Below the pieces are notes generated by a model, which worked only from the letters and a program-made list of their open reading frames with translations, was not told where the DNA came from and did no database searches. Made by a program: the position numbers and the translations under genes. A stretch of 64,000 bases of DNA from Rotaria sp. Silwood1 (lineage: Eukaryota > Rotifera > Eurotatoria > Philodinida > Philodinidae). The stretch covers positions 186,001 to 250,000 of the forward strand of contig CAJNOP010000136.1 in the NCBI GenBank assembly GCA_905250075.1, in the 5' to 3' direction. Positions 47,680 through 59,165 of this stretch are shown piece after piece; positions within the stretch are counted from its first letter, which is position 1, and each line of letters opens with the position of its first letter.

Positions 47680-48260
47680 GATGCCTCTAGCGTTCCAGGT
47701 GATGCCCCAAGGATCCCAGGTGATGCCCCAAGCATCTCGGATGATGCCCCAAGCGTCCCAGGTGTTGCCCCAAGCGTCCCAGGTGTTGCCACAAGCGTCC
47801 CAGGTGTTGCCCAAGCATCCCAGGTGATGCCCCAAGCATCCCAGGTGATGCCCCGAGCATCCCAGGTGATGCCCCAAGCGTCCCGGGTGATGCTCCAAGC
47901 ATCCCAGGTGTTGCCCCAAGCATCCCAGGTGATGCCCCAAGCATCCCAGGTGATGCCCGAAGCGTCCCGGATGATGCCCCAAGCATCCCAGGTGATGCCC
48001 CAAGCATCCCAGGTGATGCCCCAAGCGTCCCGGATGATGCCCCAAGCATCCCAGATGATGCCCCAAGCATCCCAAGTGATGCCCCGAGCATCCCAGGTGA
48101 TGCCCCGAGCATCCCAGGTGATGCCCCGAGCATCCCAGGTGATGCCCCGAGCATCCCAGGTGATGCCTCGAGCATCCCAGGTGATGCCCCGAGCATCCCA
48201 GGTGATGCCCCAAGCATTACAGGAGATACTACTAGCATCCTGGGAAATTGTGATTAGCAT
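47680..48260. repeat. 21-bp minisatellite, right arm, about 27 units
   Basis: Long run of CAGGTGATGCCCCAAGCATCC units, in inverse orientation to the left arm. Neighbouring units alternate between AAGCATCC, AAGCGTCC and GAGCATCC variants in blocks, which indicates expansion by unequal exchange or slippage. Open frames of 173-203 codons on both strands follow from the period of 21. Confidence 0.95.
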
Positions 48261-48650
48261 CCCAGAAAATGCTACGAACATTCTAGGCGGTGCTATGAAT
48301 TATGGCAGAGGGGCTGAGAAGAAAAGTGAGTGCCAAACTGCGTAAACTTCAAATTTGGAGCTCACTTTTCTTGACCGAAGAAAAGTGAGCTCCAAATTTG
48401 GAGTTTACGCAGTTTGGCGGTCACTTTTCTTGACCCATTGAAAGTCTCTCGTGTCACGTAGCGATAAATCATTGAAACAAATAAAATCAATTAATGCTAC
48501 AGAATTGCAAGAAATGGTGGAAAGCAGGCAATATGACTTAAAATGAATAGAGTCAGGAATCAGTTGATTAAATATCAACTTGTACAAAACAACGTATCAA
48601 AAATCGTGGTGAAACATTTGATAAATATTAAAATTAAAATTAAAAAATCC

Positions 48651-50511
48651 TAGGAAATACTTTGATAGAGTCCCATTCTCTTTATGCCATTTGTCTCAAT
48701 TTTCACCTTCGTCTCTGAAAAGGGCTACGCTCGATGGAGCCGAAAGATTTTTACAGGTCCTATAGACACTACTGTGAGTGGTTTCTACTTTTGATTTTCC
48801 TTTGTTCGTTGTCTTTCGAATAGAAAAGTCAAAATATTGCGGCTACTCGAAAAACGCATGTTTTTTTTTGAGAGCTACAAAAATCAGCAGAACAATATTG
48901 CTTGTCTTGAAACCCAAAAAAATACTTACCCCAAATGATGTCTACTATATGTGAACAAAACGTTTCAGCTCAATCGTATATATCATGTTTGAGAAATGGG
49001 AGCGATTCTAAACTTTTTCATGGAAAAATTATTTTGAGAAAAACACGAAAATATGTAATTTTCGCTTGTTTCATTCTATAAGTTTACATTCTTCTCTAGT
49101 TTCTCGAACTTTAAAGACAATATTCAGGCCCTAATGTGTAATCAGTAGATAGATACTAGTTGAGACTATACTATGGTCACAAAGAGCTGAACATGGTCAA
49201 GAAAACAAACGTTGAGTCAGGAAAGAGGCAGAGGAGCATCCTGAATTACTTCTAAAATTCCGGCCACTGGAAATGTGATGATTCTGGTTTGATATCGGTA
49301 TGTATGATACTTTTATTACATGATGAAAATTTCTTATCAGATCCTGAAAAAGCACATCTGGATTAGTATGACACATTGATCGAGAGCAACTATAACTCAG
49401 TCAAAAATAAAATTGGTTGAAAAAAACCAAGCCTTATAGTGATTCTATAATTTTTGCCGGTGCTGCATCTTATTTACTTCTATAGTAGTCACCAAACCTA
49501 GGTCAATATACATATATGCAATAGTTTTCATTTGGGTTTATTGACTTACTATGCATCACTATTTGCTTTTAAAGTAAGAAACGACAAGTATTTATTATTC
49601 GGGGATTAAAAAGGTCTGACTCGTCCTTCGTTTAGGGCAAGTATTAGATACTATTGAGAGAAAAGCAATATGCGTTGGATTTAAGTAAAAGGGGAGCCAT
49701 GTTTCAAAACTTGTTTCAGACAAATAGATACACAGAAAAAGTTGAGTTAACTACCATGTTATAGGCTCTAGAATTTACAAGATGCGTAAAAATGTCTTTC
49801 TAGGAGGTAACGCTGAGATTTCAAATAGCATCTATAAGAAAATTGAATACCAAACTAAAGCGCGTTAGCAATAGGATCTATCAATACTAAATAGTAACGG
49901 GTTTGGCAACTTTTCAATATCGGATTCAGGAAGTTCCTGGAAGCATTGAATGTGGGTGTATGGTTGTGTCTTGTCCTGTGTTGCGTCCACACCCACATAC
50001 ATACCCATACCCGCAATAGCTTGCAGAAAAAAATGGACATGTGTAATAAACAACAAAACCATATTCATGCAGATGAATATCATACCTCAAATCGTTGCAA
50101 AATTAGGCTGAAAATATATTATCTTAAAGTAAAAAGATTGATTTTTCTGTTACTTATCTTATCACGTTTTTTTATTGGCCACATGTCCGGTTGTTTTCTT
50201 TACCACCTGTCATCTGCAAACTTAGGTGGACAGTTCGGTTCATCTGTCTTTAAAGTTTATTTTTGCGTTGCAGTTCGCTCAAAACTTGCTTTGAGAAAAC
50301 TCAGGATGATACTTGTCGATGGATAAGTGATCTTTTACCTATACTAGTCATAATTTACTTTATTTTATCCGATATGAAAAAGAGCAGACGTAATTAATTT
50401 GTGAAGTTTCTTCGCACAAACCTTCTGTATCGGAATTTACATTTTGTTTCTACTTCTTTCATCATCAAGTCTATTGAATATATATTTCTGATATTTCAGA
50501 AGTTGAGATAT
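48651..50511. other. no gene recognised; one TGTGGG-like pair
   Basis: AT-rich spacer. Apart from the pair at 49.95 kb no repeat, terminal repeat or homologous frame is visible. Confidence 0.4.
49951..50014. repeat. TGTGGG-like inverted pair 9
   Basis: TGTGGGTGTATGGTTGTGTC, a short spacer, then GTCCACACCCACATACATACCCATACC. G-first polarity with a loop under 20 bases. Confidence 0.75.
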
Positions 50512-51864
50512 TCATTCGGTAGCAACAATAATTCTCGCCGTCGATAGAGCAAAGCAAGAGTGACCAACCCAATAGTCAACATGACTGTTTTCTTGAACCA
50601 TCCAATACAAATATTCAAACCTCGCCTCTTCCGATTTTCTGACTGTCTCAGAAAATGATTCTGCATCGTTCAGCATCGGAAAATCTTCTTTCGGAATTTT
50701 TTTATCCAAAAATTCACACAAAGATTTCCAACCATCTTGTACTTTGTACATAAGAATTCTTTCAGGTGAAATTGATGCTTTTATTTTGTTAATATAGAGT
50801 GGCATCATCTGTTCGCCTATAGCAGGATAGTTGTATACATCTCACCACCAGACCGCTCGAAACTGTTTCAATCGTTCGAAATCGCGGAGACCTGCAACTG
50901 GCCATAAACAAAAATAGTCCCAAAGCGAATAGCGTGTTTCGTTGATAGTATGTTGAATAGATCTAAGCCATTTTTCAGGATCCCGATATTGCACGATAAC
51001 CTTGGTAATGAATATATACAGTGTGATCCAAAAGCAACTTTATCGAAGAGACACTGAATATTTTCACTATGTGTTAACAACATGAGCTGATTTTCTTTAC
51101 CACTGATAAAGGATTGTAACTTTTTAGAAGGTTTGGAATAATGAAATAGCCTCCTACAGCCAGAATAAAAGATATAGGTGATTTTTTCAATTAGCTCTCC
51201 CACTATAGCCGTCTGGCTTGATAGTATACCACATATGTGTCACAGACAAAATTAAACTTAGGCAGAACTCGTCTTTAATTAGGCGCAAAACTATAAAATG
51301 ATTTTTTTTTTCATTTAAAAATATATTCTAATTTTCATTTCAATTAAGTATAGAGATAGCACGCACTTGCTTATGTTTAACTAAATAAGCACCTACCACA
51401 GAGAACACAAATTAAAAAAATCCATTTTTTTTAAATTGGAAAATAACTAGGCAAAACTTAACAAGGTAATTTATTTATATTTTACATATCCTCTATGGAC
51501 GTCATTAAATTCAAAGACAAATAAACACGGATAAAAAATGATGTCGACATAAATATAAGTAAAGTTTCTGTCTTTTTTTTTGGTCGAAACTTCCTAAGAG
51601 AAAGTAGATTTCCTTCGATGCATTAACGATTTCTATGTCGTCCTAAATTGAACTTAAAATTAGCCCATTGTAATACAGTCGTATTGATAAGCCAGTGTGA
51701 AATAAAAGTTTAGAAAAATCGATTAATAAATATAAAATTAATATAAAAAAAAGCAAACAAAACTTCTTTCTTTTCGTCTCTATCAAAATTACTTCATGAT
51801 GAAAACATTTCAAAACTATGTTTAATTTTTACCTAAAGCTCAATTTTGCCTGAATGTTCAGTTA

Positions 51865-52140
51865 GTCAGAGTATCCTAAACGTTTCAGTCATAGGTAGCA
51901 AAAATTTGCTAAAAAACCACAAATGTGTCCCAATATAATTCTGTGTGGCTGGAGTCAAAATTTTATCTATAGATTATGCCACATAATCACTACTAAGATA
52001 TCAAACAACACCAGAAATTATAGTTTAACATAAATTACAGCAAATTTTAGCCTTAACCTCACAGGTTTACATGAGATACGTTTGGAGTTTTCTCAGTAAA
52101 CTCTCACTACTTATCATTGAGACGTTTAGGATACCCTGAC
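51865..52140. mobile_element. 276-bp MITE nested in the mariner-like element
   Basis: Ends GTCAGAGTATCCTAAACG and (complement) GTCAGGGTATCCTAAACG, flanked by TA (51863-51864, 52141-52142). Non-coding. Third level of nesting: MITE in element in intron. Confidence 0.85.
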
Positions 52141-52164
52141 TAGCAGACACGTATATATGGGATG

Positions 52165-52290
52165 AACACTAGGGGGAAGTGCGGAATTTTGAAATCCTGG
52201 AATTCTATGGAATTTATTGGAATTTAACTGAATCCAGTAGAATCCTGGAGTTTCAGTGAATCTTGCGGAATCCTATAGAATTTTAGCGTC
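52165..52290. repeat. short GGAATCC minisatellite
   Basis: GGAATTTTG, TGGAATTC, AGAATCCTGGAG and GGAATCC words repeat every 10-12 bases, inside the mariner-like element. Confidence 0.55.
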
Positions 52291-53037
52291 CTCAACCTAA
52301 AGGCCTTAGATATACTACTATTGTAGGAGAATCTGTGAAAAGATATCACCAATTAATAGAACATTCTAATAACATTTTTCGTAGTTTCCTCATTCAGAAC
52401 TTCTTGTTTTTAAATCCTAAAGTTGCAAATTGGTCTCCTTCAATATGTATATATTTTAGGTAAAGAACAGTATTTCAGATCTTCTGGAAAGTTGCAATTT
52501 CTTATTGCAGTCAATCATAACACTTCAAAATACTTTTGGTCCACGTTTTTTTATGAAAAGAAGCTGTAACTATTCCTTTATCAGTGGTAAAAATAAATCT
52601 GCTCATATGGTTAACACATAGTGGAAATATTCAGTTTTCTCTTCGATAAAGTTACTTTTGGCTCGCCTGTACATTTACGAAGAAAGATAAAAGGAGTCAG
52701 GATTCTGTGGTTACAATATATTTTTTGACAATACCTTCGCTTCAGGATAGGCCTGAGCAATTTCAACTGCAAAATCAGCAAATGGAGAACAAACCCCGGC
52801 CACATATTCTGGAAACTGTTTATCAAAGAAACATCGCCAATCTTGACTGGTCCATGTTTTCTCCAAATGAGTTTCGTAGATTTCTCGCCAAGCTGCTGCT
52901 AGGTGAGGATCAGCCATACAAGAATGGATGTGCATTGTCTTTATGTAACCCAATTGTTCAAGAGCTGCTTGCGTTGATACCGTACCTGTCCGTGGTAAAC
53001 TCGCGACAATGACGTTGATCGGAATGATATATAGACT

Positions 53038-55126
53038 GATGATACAATAATGATCTAGAAGAGAGCCGAATGTATTATGAGGAAAATTCCAAATTAAAAG
53101 AATGGAAAATCTATAAACACAGTAGTTAAACAAGCACAAATGTGCAGCAATGGTAGATCGAGAAAAAAAGAAGGAGAACGCGCCTTGTTGATGGGTGTTT
53201 TCGTATCGGGAACACCTAACCGTGGAACAATAACTAACAAAGACATATCTATCTTACCTGTGTGCATTTGCTATTTTATAAGTGTCAAAATACTAGGTTA
53301 CTCAGACTAGACACATTGTCTCATGAAGAGAAGAAGTTGCATACGCGAGAGAAAGAGACACAACAAAGAGGCGTACACCTGAGTGACAATGGAATGTAGA
53401 AAAATAAACAGGAAGTAGAGCCAGATAGTGAATCGAATTCTTCGGAGCTTTGAAAATCGTTGATTATGCAACATTTTTTTATCTTCACTTGTCATTATAG
53501 AGGTCGCATTAATATTACCTTATGATGGACATATCGAGTGCTTCGATACACCTTTTCGACTCTTTTACCTTTTCGTCACGATATTCATCACGCTGTCAGT
53601 TTGATTTTTTAGAGAAGCAGTTGGTCGATCAATAGACATGAATGATCAGTGAATATAGCAATAAATTCTCAATTTTGTCTACAGAGCTAAAATAATTGTT
53701 TATTGTCGACATTATAATGAATTCCTGGATGCGCAAACAAAAACACAAGAACACATTATTCCTCTAGACAATTCTTGAAACATATTTGTCTAAAATATAT
53801 CATCTCCTTTCCTAGTTTTGTTCGTAGCAACGAAACGATTAAACAATTGCTAATTAATTCACTAATAGATCTTTCACACTGGTTAAAATTTGGCACTGAA
53901 TAGCATGCTTTTTCACAAAGCATGCTCTCATTAACTGTGGATAGTAACAAAAGATACCGAATTTTTCTCGACACTGCTCAGAATTCTGAACAAAAGGAAA
54001 TTACAAAATGAGCATATGATAAGACAAACCAGATATTAAGGTAACCGTAAGAAATATCCACGATATTTTTCAAAACTATACACAATGCACCCAAAATTTC
54101 GAAACTTAATCGAATTTACCAGAAGAATTTCCTAAAATTTTCCGTAATATCTGTTTCATCTTCGAATATATTCGTTTAGTAACTATGAAAACTACGATAA
54201 TTCCTTTTTTTATTGAAGTCTAAACATATCTTGAGGAGAAACAACACTTCAAGAGAGATTTCACGCGTTGCACAGCAGACACGTGAACATATCTGAAAGT
54301 GGACATTTAACTACTACGTATTGCCACTGCTTATTATTAGTTTAACTTGTTGTCATTCGCTACAGCCAAACATTTGATAGAATTTAGTGATTTAAGTGGT
54401 ATCATTCGCAACTCAGTCAGTCACAAAAAGTCGTTATTAGTTACGAAGATTTATCTTCCATGGTTTCTGGCGTTGATAATATGACAAACAAAATAAGAGT
54501 CCTTTTTATTACGGATATTTTCAGTTCCATAAATCCGGGTCACGAATGGGCTATCCGAGCCATTCTAAATCTTTAAGTTTTTTAGATTTAAAGCGAGTGA
54601 AAAAAATTTTTATCGATAGAATAGTTAATGCAATAATGAACCAATATCTCTATTATGATAAAATAATGAGGAATAAAATTCCTATATTCTAGTCACTTTT
54701 TCCTTCTGCATGTGATTTGCATCTAGTAGAGATGTCGGACTGTGAGTTGCTTGTCCCTCTTTTCTCAGCCATCGTCATCATTGTTTAGCATTGAAATAAT
54801 GGTGATCGCAGCAACAATTCAATACTACAGGTTGTCGCATTGTGTAAGGTCGTTCGTCAGCATGATCCATATTTAGTTTACAATATCTAGTTCATTGATT
54901 AGATCCATTTAGAACCTACATTCCAACTTCTAATTTTTTTTATGCGAAACGAGTATTTTAAGAAAAACAGTCTAATAAATATTTTTGAAAACTCTCTATG
55001 AATAAAAATTGACTTAAAGTTAGAGAAAAGCGCCTAGTAAAATCCTTACACCATATTGATACAAAATGTGCAAAATGATCAGGTCGCTTCAATAATTAAT
55101 AAAAGATGTACAATTAGATCGTTTTC
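53038..55126. other. no gene recognised
   Basis: AT-rich spacer that should contain the missing first exon and promoter of the sulfotransferase, but none can be chosen with confidence. No repeats named. Confidence 0.4.
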
Positions 55127-56590
55127 CCCTAGAGAATGTACTGAGTTAAGGGTACCCGAAAAAGTACCCTGTTACCAGTATGTCACAGGAACTTTTGGGT
55201 ACCAAAGTACTTGTAGGTACTTTCAGGTACCTAGGTAGTACTTTAGCAAGTACCCTGCTACAAGATGCACAGTAATTGGTTACTTAAAGATACTGATCAA
55301 ATATCCAGTTGGGTACTATTGCATAGTATTTTTAAGAACCCTGTTACCAAAATTCCAGTATGTTCAGGATCGAACCTGATCTTTGATTTCTCAAAATTTT
55401 TCTTTTTCTCGAAGCAATTTACTAGATTTTTTTGACTTGATTCAATTTAATTTTTTCAATTCCGAAAACTTAGCAGGTGCAATGCTGGGATCTGACCCGA
55501 TTTGAGTTGGTCGCAGACCACTTCAGAGTAGTTCGATCCTAATCTACGATCAAGATCGGCATTTCGTCAACTAGTAATAGTCAAGAAATAATTTAGAAAA
55601 AATTGGTATGAAATTAGATTATTTTCTTATGATTGATCGAGTTGTTTATATGGAGCCATGCGTGAAAAAGAAAACGGTGAATGAATGGCCACCACCAGGG
55701 TTGCCAGATCGAAAACTCAAAAATCAGAATTTTTTTTTTCAAAATCAGAAATTAATCAGAAAAGTCAGTTTTTGAAAAACCTAGTGGTTATTATGGTATC
55801 ATGTTGGTACAAGACACTCCATTGAATCGCTGTCCATTAATTCATACTTTATTTTCAAAGATATTTCGCTATAAAAAAGCATAATACAATGAATATACTG
55901 TTTAGCTAACTAGGAAAAGCTAATGAAGACACGTAGTGCCGAACTCTTTCGCTAAATTCAAAATTCGTTCACAAAAAAAGCACAAAAACAAATCACATAT
56001 ATACGATAGAAGTTATAAGATTCTATAAAAGAAAAAACTGATGATCATGTAACATAGATTCGGTATTATTATTCATATTTTCCATTTTTTCGAATTTGCT
56101 TTAACAAATGTGTTTGAGTTAAAAGATATTTATAAAATTGTTCACACGAATAATTATGATAAGATTTAATTTCGCTAAAAAAGCTGTGATATGATTTAGA
56201 AAAGTTCAAAATTCAGGAGAAAAGCAGGGAAAATTATCAAAAACAGGAAAAATCAGACGAGAGTGCTAAAATCAGAAAAAATCAGACTGTCAGAAGGAAA
56301 TCAGAAAGGCATCCAAATTTCAGACACTGTCCTGACTTTTCAGACAATCTGGCAACCCTGGTCACCACACAGGACGCGACAAATGTAGGATACCCTGTCG
56401 AGTTTTCCTCTGTAAAGTTACAGATCTGGGTATCCATACAAGTACTTATTCAGTGAATGTACTTTAATGGGTACCCCAAACAGTACCTACATCAGTATCA
56501 TTACTGAGAATCTTCGAAGTACCCGTGTTGGGTACCCTGCTAAGGCTTTCTCAGTACATGGGTACCCTGAACTCAGTACTTTCTCTAGGG
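55127..56590. mobile_element. 1.46-kb TIR element with GGGTACC subterminal words
   Basis: Left end CCCTAGAGAATGTACTGAG and right-end complement CCCTAGAGAAAGTACTGAG are inverted repeats, both followed inward by clusters of AGGGTACCC and AGTACCCTG words (55150-55340 and 56400-56570). No target duplication was recognised. The interior is largely occupied by a nested hAT-type MITE. No coding frame. Confidence 0.75.
55696..56360. mobile_element. 665-bp hAT-type MITE
   Basis: Ends CAGGGTTGCCAGAT and ATCTGGCAACCCTG, flanked by GCCACCAC (55688-55695) and GTCACCAC (56361-56368), an 8-base duplication with one change. Many AAAATCAGA words near both ends serve as subterminal repeats. Non-coding; nested in the GGGTACC element. 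Confidence 0.85.
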
Positions 56591-57827
56591 TCAGTATTTA
56601 ACAGCGTCTAAGACCACCCCATCCCTTCAGATAATGCAATTTTCGTCAAAATATTCTAATTTAAGAATGCTTCATGTAAGGCAGCTCTACAGTGTACTTT
56701 TGGACACACTATGATTGATTGATTTTACTACAAAAATGTGAAAATTTTACAGAATTTTTCTGAAAGTAATGAAAGTGAGAAATGGAACTTTTCTTATATA
56801 ACGTTTTTCTCAAAATTTTTTTTCATCTGTATTTCTTCGTGCGCCACAGATGTCTAAGCCTTTCAAAAAAGCTACAAAGCTTGTGGAGTTTTTTGAAATA
56901 TGGCCAAGTATAGCTCCTCTAACTTAACATAGGTGATTTTCATGCTGACTTGGCTTCTGAGAAAATAAAATCTCGCAGAAAATTTAGCCATACTTTTTCT
57001 GCCTTATTCACGAACAAGTTTTAGAGAAATAATCGAACAAACTTTTAAAAATTCGGTTTTTTTTAAATTATAGTAACTAATCTCAGCTACATTTTGATAT
57101 TAACCTGAGTTAGATCTAATTAAAACTGAAGCAGCACCGTTTCTCAAAGACAACCATCTTTTTATCCTTAATATTGGGATGATTATTGAATTATTCAATA
57201 TTTTGTGTTCAAAGCTTTGACTGGTAACTATATAAAGCCGGACACATAATTTTCTGAAAATTTCCGCAAGATCACTTATTCTGACACAAAAATAGCTTCT
57301 TGACAGGCAGGCAAGTACTTACGTATACGTCGCCCGAAAGAGAGCAGCAGGTAAAATTCGTTCACTGTATGCTTCGGTACTCCTTCATAGCTGTACTTAA
57401 AACAGCTTCAGGTTATCTTTGGCCTTGCTATGTATGTTAGTAATGTTATCTACCATTTTCAGTATTTCTCTCTTTTTCTTCAGAGAGAGCTTGATCTTTC
57501 AACTTGGTTTTCACCATTCACTTACGGAAGATAGTGTTAATGAATGGCTTCAAGTTAGACGTCTGAGCTATCTGATGTCGAAATTATTCAAACTGATCAA
57601 GATCGTTCTCTCGCTTCTCTTCTATGATTTAAAAACGATCAGAACAGTACAATAACTGCACTTTCTTCACTTAACATCCACTCTATCTATCATACTTACC
57701 CTCGCTCCATGTGTCTTGGTTGTTAGAGATAGGGGAGGCAAAAAAGAGAAACAAATAAAGGTGAAGATAAGAAAAATGTATGATGATAAAAAAAAGCACA
57801 GCTTTACGAATCAAAGCAACAATCAAC
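56591..57827. other. no gene recognised
   Basis: AT-rich spacer. The open frame at 57419-57655 starts from TTG, is leucine- and serine-rich and resembles nothing known. Confidence 0.4.
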
Positions 57828-57922
57828 AGGGTGCGGGCGTGAGTGCAGGTGTGGATGTTGGTATAGGTGTAGGTGTGTTCATTTTTCCATCATGAAAACC
57901 AAACCCACACCCACACCCTAAC
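57828..57922. repeat. TGTGGG-like inverted pair 10
   Basis: GGGTGCGGGCGTGAGTGCAGG and GTGTAGGTGTG repeats, an AT-rich loop of about 25 bases, then AACCCACACCCACACCCTAAC. Confidence 0.8.
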
Positions 57923-58799
57923 TTCTTGACCTTAGTTGCAAAGAAATATTCATTATAGCTGATTAATTATTTGGTTTATATCCTTCGTTCATTTATTGAT
58001 TTAAGTTCATCAGAACATAACGAACTTATACATCTGGATCTTATAATCGGTACTATTTGATATTATCCATTGCTTACATATTGGAAAAAAGTACCGTATA
58101 AGTGCAACTTTGTTCGATTTACATGGTTTGGAAATTTACTCCTATATGTAATTACTGATAAACGAGTGAAATATTTAGCATTTCTTCGATTTGGAATCAT
58201 TAAGAAAAATTTATTTCACTTGAAAATTATATGTATGATTTTCAATCACTTGAGTATTTCACATTAAAAAAGGTGACACAGAGAAGACAGTTTTCAAAAA
58301 AACATCTCATATGTGTTCACATTAGAGAGGTTATAATATCGGGATAGATAGCAAAATTGTGTTTAGCATTCAAAATAGAAGGACACTCACATTAAAGGAA
58401 GACATTTCCAGCAGCTTCTTTGAAATTCAGACCGTTCATAACTGTGACATACTCACTAGTATGGGTGTGAGTTATCGCAACAATTCCAATTCCATATCCA
58501 TATTCACAATTTCTAAGGAAATACGGTCATAATCCATAAGTATGAATCTAACAAAAATCCCAAACATATGTTTGGAATAAACATAGAATTCTGATTTAAA
58601 AGCAATATATTATAACCTCTGTTGACTATTTTAATCGGTGGAATAATGAAGACGTCGGTAAAACAAGAACCACACCCATACCAACACCTATCCAAGATTT
58701 TGTTTGGTCACACACTGGTCCCTTTCGAGAAATTAGCCAGTAATCTATCTTATCGAAAAATGATGAAGTTACGCAACCGTTTCTTTTGTAAACTCAGAT
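57923..58799. other. no gene recognised; fragment of pogo-like end
   Basis: AT-rich. ATTAGAGAGGTTATAATAT at 58323-58341 resembles the right end of the pogo/Tigger-like element at 27-28 kb and is probably a stray terminal fragment. Confidence 0.4.
58462..58692. repeat. TGTGGG-like inverted pair 11, wide spacing
   Basis: TATGGGTGTG at 58465 and its exact complement CACACCCATA at 58670, about 200 bases apart. Same G-first polarity but the arms are short, so chance is possible. Confidence 0.45.
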
Positions 58800-59165
58800 A
58801 AAGAAATTCTGACGCAGTTCGAAATAACTGTCTTGAGTTAGGGTTTCATCATCGAGGACAGGTGAATCGAAAGAGATGGACCAATATCATGGGTTCCCTC
58901 GATCGCCAGACTTGACACCCTTGGACTTTTATTTGTGGAATCATCTTCAAACCAAATGTCTACAAAGCAACCGTAAAAGGTCTTTGCCATTCAAAGACTC
59001 GAATAACGAGAAAAACGGTATAATAAAAGAAAAACGTTGCATGATATTTTTTTGAATTGTAAAACACTCAAATTTTCGTATTAATAAAAAAATTATTAGA
59101 TCATGCTTGATTGATAGTGGAGTTATACGCAATTTTTAAGTGATCATGACTTTTGGAACATCCTG
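58800..59165 (+). mobile_element. 3' fragment of a mariner-type transposon
   Basis: One frame from about 58880 reads PRSPDLTPLDFYLWNHLQTKC, the conserved segment around the third catalytic Asp of mariner-type transposases (PxSPDLxPxDFxLW). The frame is decayed upstream. The fragment ends in ACTTTTGGAACATCCTG, whose complement CAGGATGTTCCAAAAGT is a mariner-type terminus sharing TTCCAAAAGT with the 730-bp snap-back element at 21.2 kb. The 5' half was not found. Confidence 0.75.

Larger units (their letters stand above)
46246..48435. mobile_element. 2.2-kb Mutator-type non-autonomous element with 9-bp duplication
   Basis: The ends GGTCAAGAAAGGTGAGCTCC and (complement of right) GGTCAAGAAAAGTGACCGCC are terminal inverted repeats. 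They are flanked by CATTGAAAG at 46237-46245 and 48436-48444, an exact 9-base direct duplication, characteristic of Mutator-like elements. The insertion splits a Tc1-like transposase between LNRIE and PIESL. Inside, in mirror order from both ends: a 21-base minisatellite (46395-46625 and, inverted, 47680-48260), then ACCGTTACCAGTTATCGGGG and its complement, then GGGTACCCTTGGGT words. In the middle are two and a half tandem copies of a ~176-base unit and a run of 31-base units. No transposase frame. Confidence 0.85.
45363..48650 (+). mobile_element. Tc1-like DNA transposon, interrupted by a Mutator-type element
   Basis: The left end CAGTACTGGGCAAATTTATAG, preceded by TA, is a typical Tc1-type terminus. 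Decayed transposase pieces follow on the plus strand: SPRTVHWRLVDIGNKRYRA (DNA-binding region, about 45690-45760), MHDNGTP (about 46126, the second catalytic Asp) and SDLNRIE (about 46220-46245). The frame then stops at the inserted element and resumes beyond it with PIESL and a C-terminal TKQRIKNRGETFDKY, ending about 48627. The matching right terminal repeat was not found. Several stops and shifts make it inactive even apart from the insertion. Confidence 0.8.
51019..52669. mobile_element. 1.65-kb mariner-like TIR element in the sulfotransferase intron
   Basis: Left end CAGTGTGATCCAAAAGCAAC and right-end complement CAGGCGAGCCAAAAGTAAC are flanked by TA on both sides (51017-51018 and 52670-52671). 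The arms match over at least 130 bases, including CTTTATCGAAGAG and ATTTTCACTATGTGTTAAC-type words. No transposase frame is seen. Removing it leaves a host intron of about 80 nt with an intact acceptor at 51001-51002. A smaller element is nested inside. Confidence 0.85.
50512..53035 (-). pseudogene. sulfotransferase (PF17784-type), probable pseudogene with TE-filled intron
   Basis: The first recognisable exon, 53035-52735, follows an acceptor (GTATCATCAG) and encodes the PAPS-binding loop SLPRTGTVSTQAALEQLGY, then WTSQDWRCFFDKQFPEYVAG and AYPEAK. The next exon, 51000-50512, continues without loss: VIVQYRDPEKWLRSIQHTI, SPERILMYKVQDGWKSLCEFL and a hydrophobic C-terminus. Together about 262 residues, near full family length; the exon with the initiator Met is not identified. 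In the second exon TGA at 50842-50844 interrupts the frame after AVWW. The only GT-AG pairs that could splice it out are 29-32 nt long and break the frame, so I call a nonsense change or sequence error. The intron holds a 1.65-kb mariner-like element that did not touch the splice sites. The enzyme would move sulfate from PAPS to an unknown acceptor. Confidence 0.82.

Noticed and set aside
47662-48345. Long open frames (173-203 codons) on both strands
   Set aside because: They follow from a 21-base tandem repeat, which keeps every frame open. The products are pure heptapeptide repeats and the region is the arm of a non-coding mobile element.
50842-50844. TGA read as tryptophan, suggested by TGA at tryptophan positions in the decayed transporter and TGA in the sulfotransferase
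   Set aside because: The intact transporter, ADP-ribosyltransferase and TMEM272-like genes use TGG for Trp throughout. The TGA codons occur only in genes with other signs of decay or as a single case, so ordinary nonsense changes suffice.
50820-50860. A tiny intron removing the in-frame TGA of the sulfotransferase
   Set aside because: Available GT-AG pairs give 29 or 32 nt, shorter than any other intron here, and both shift the frame. The codons on either side of the TGA also read as family sequence.
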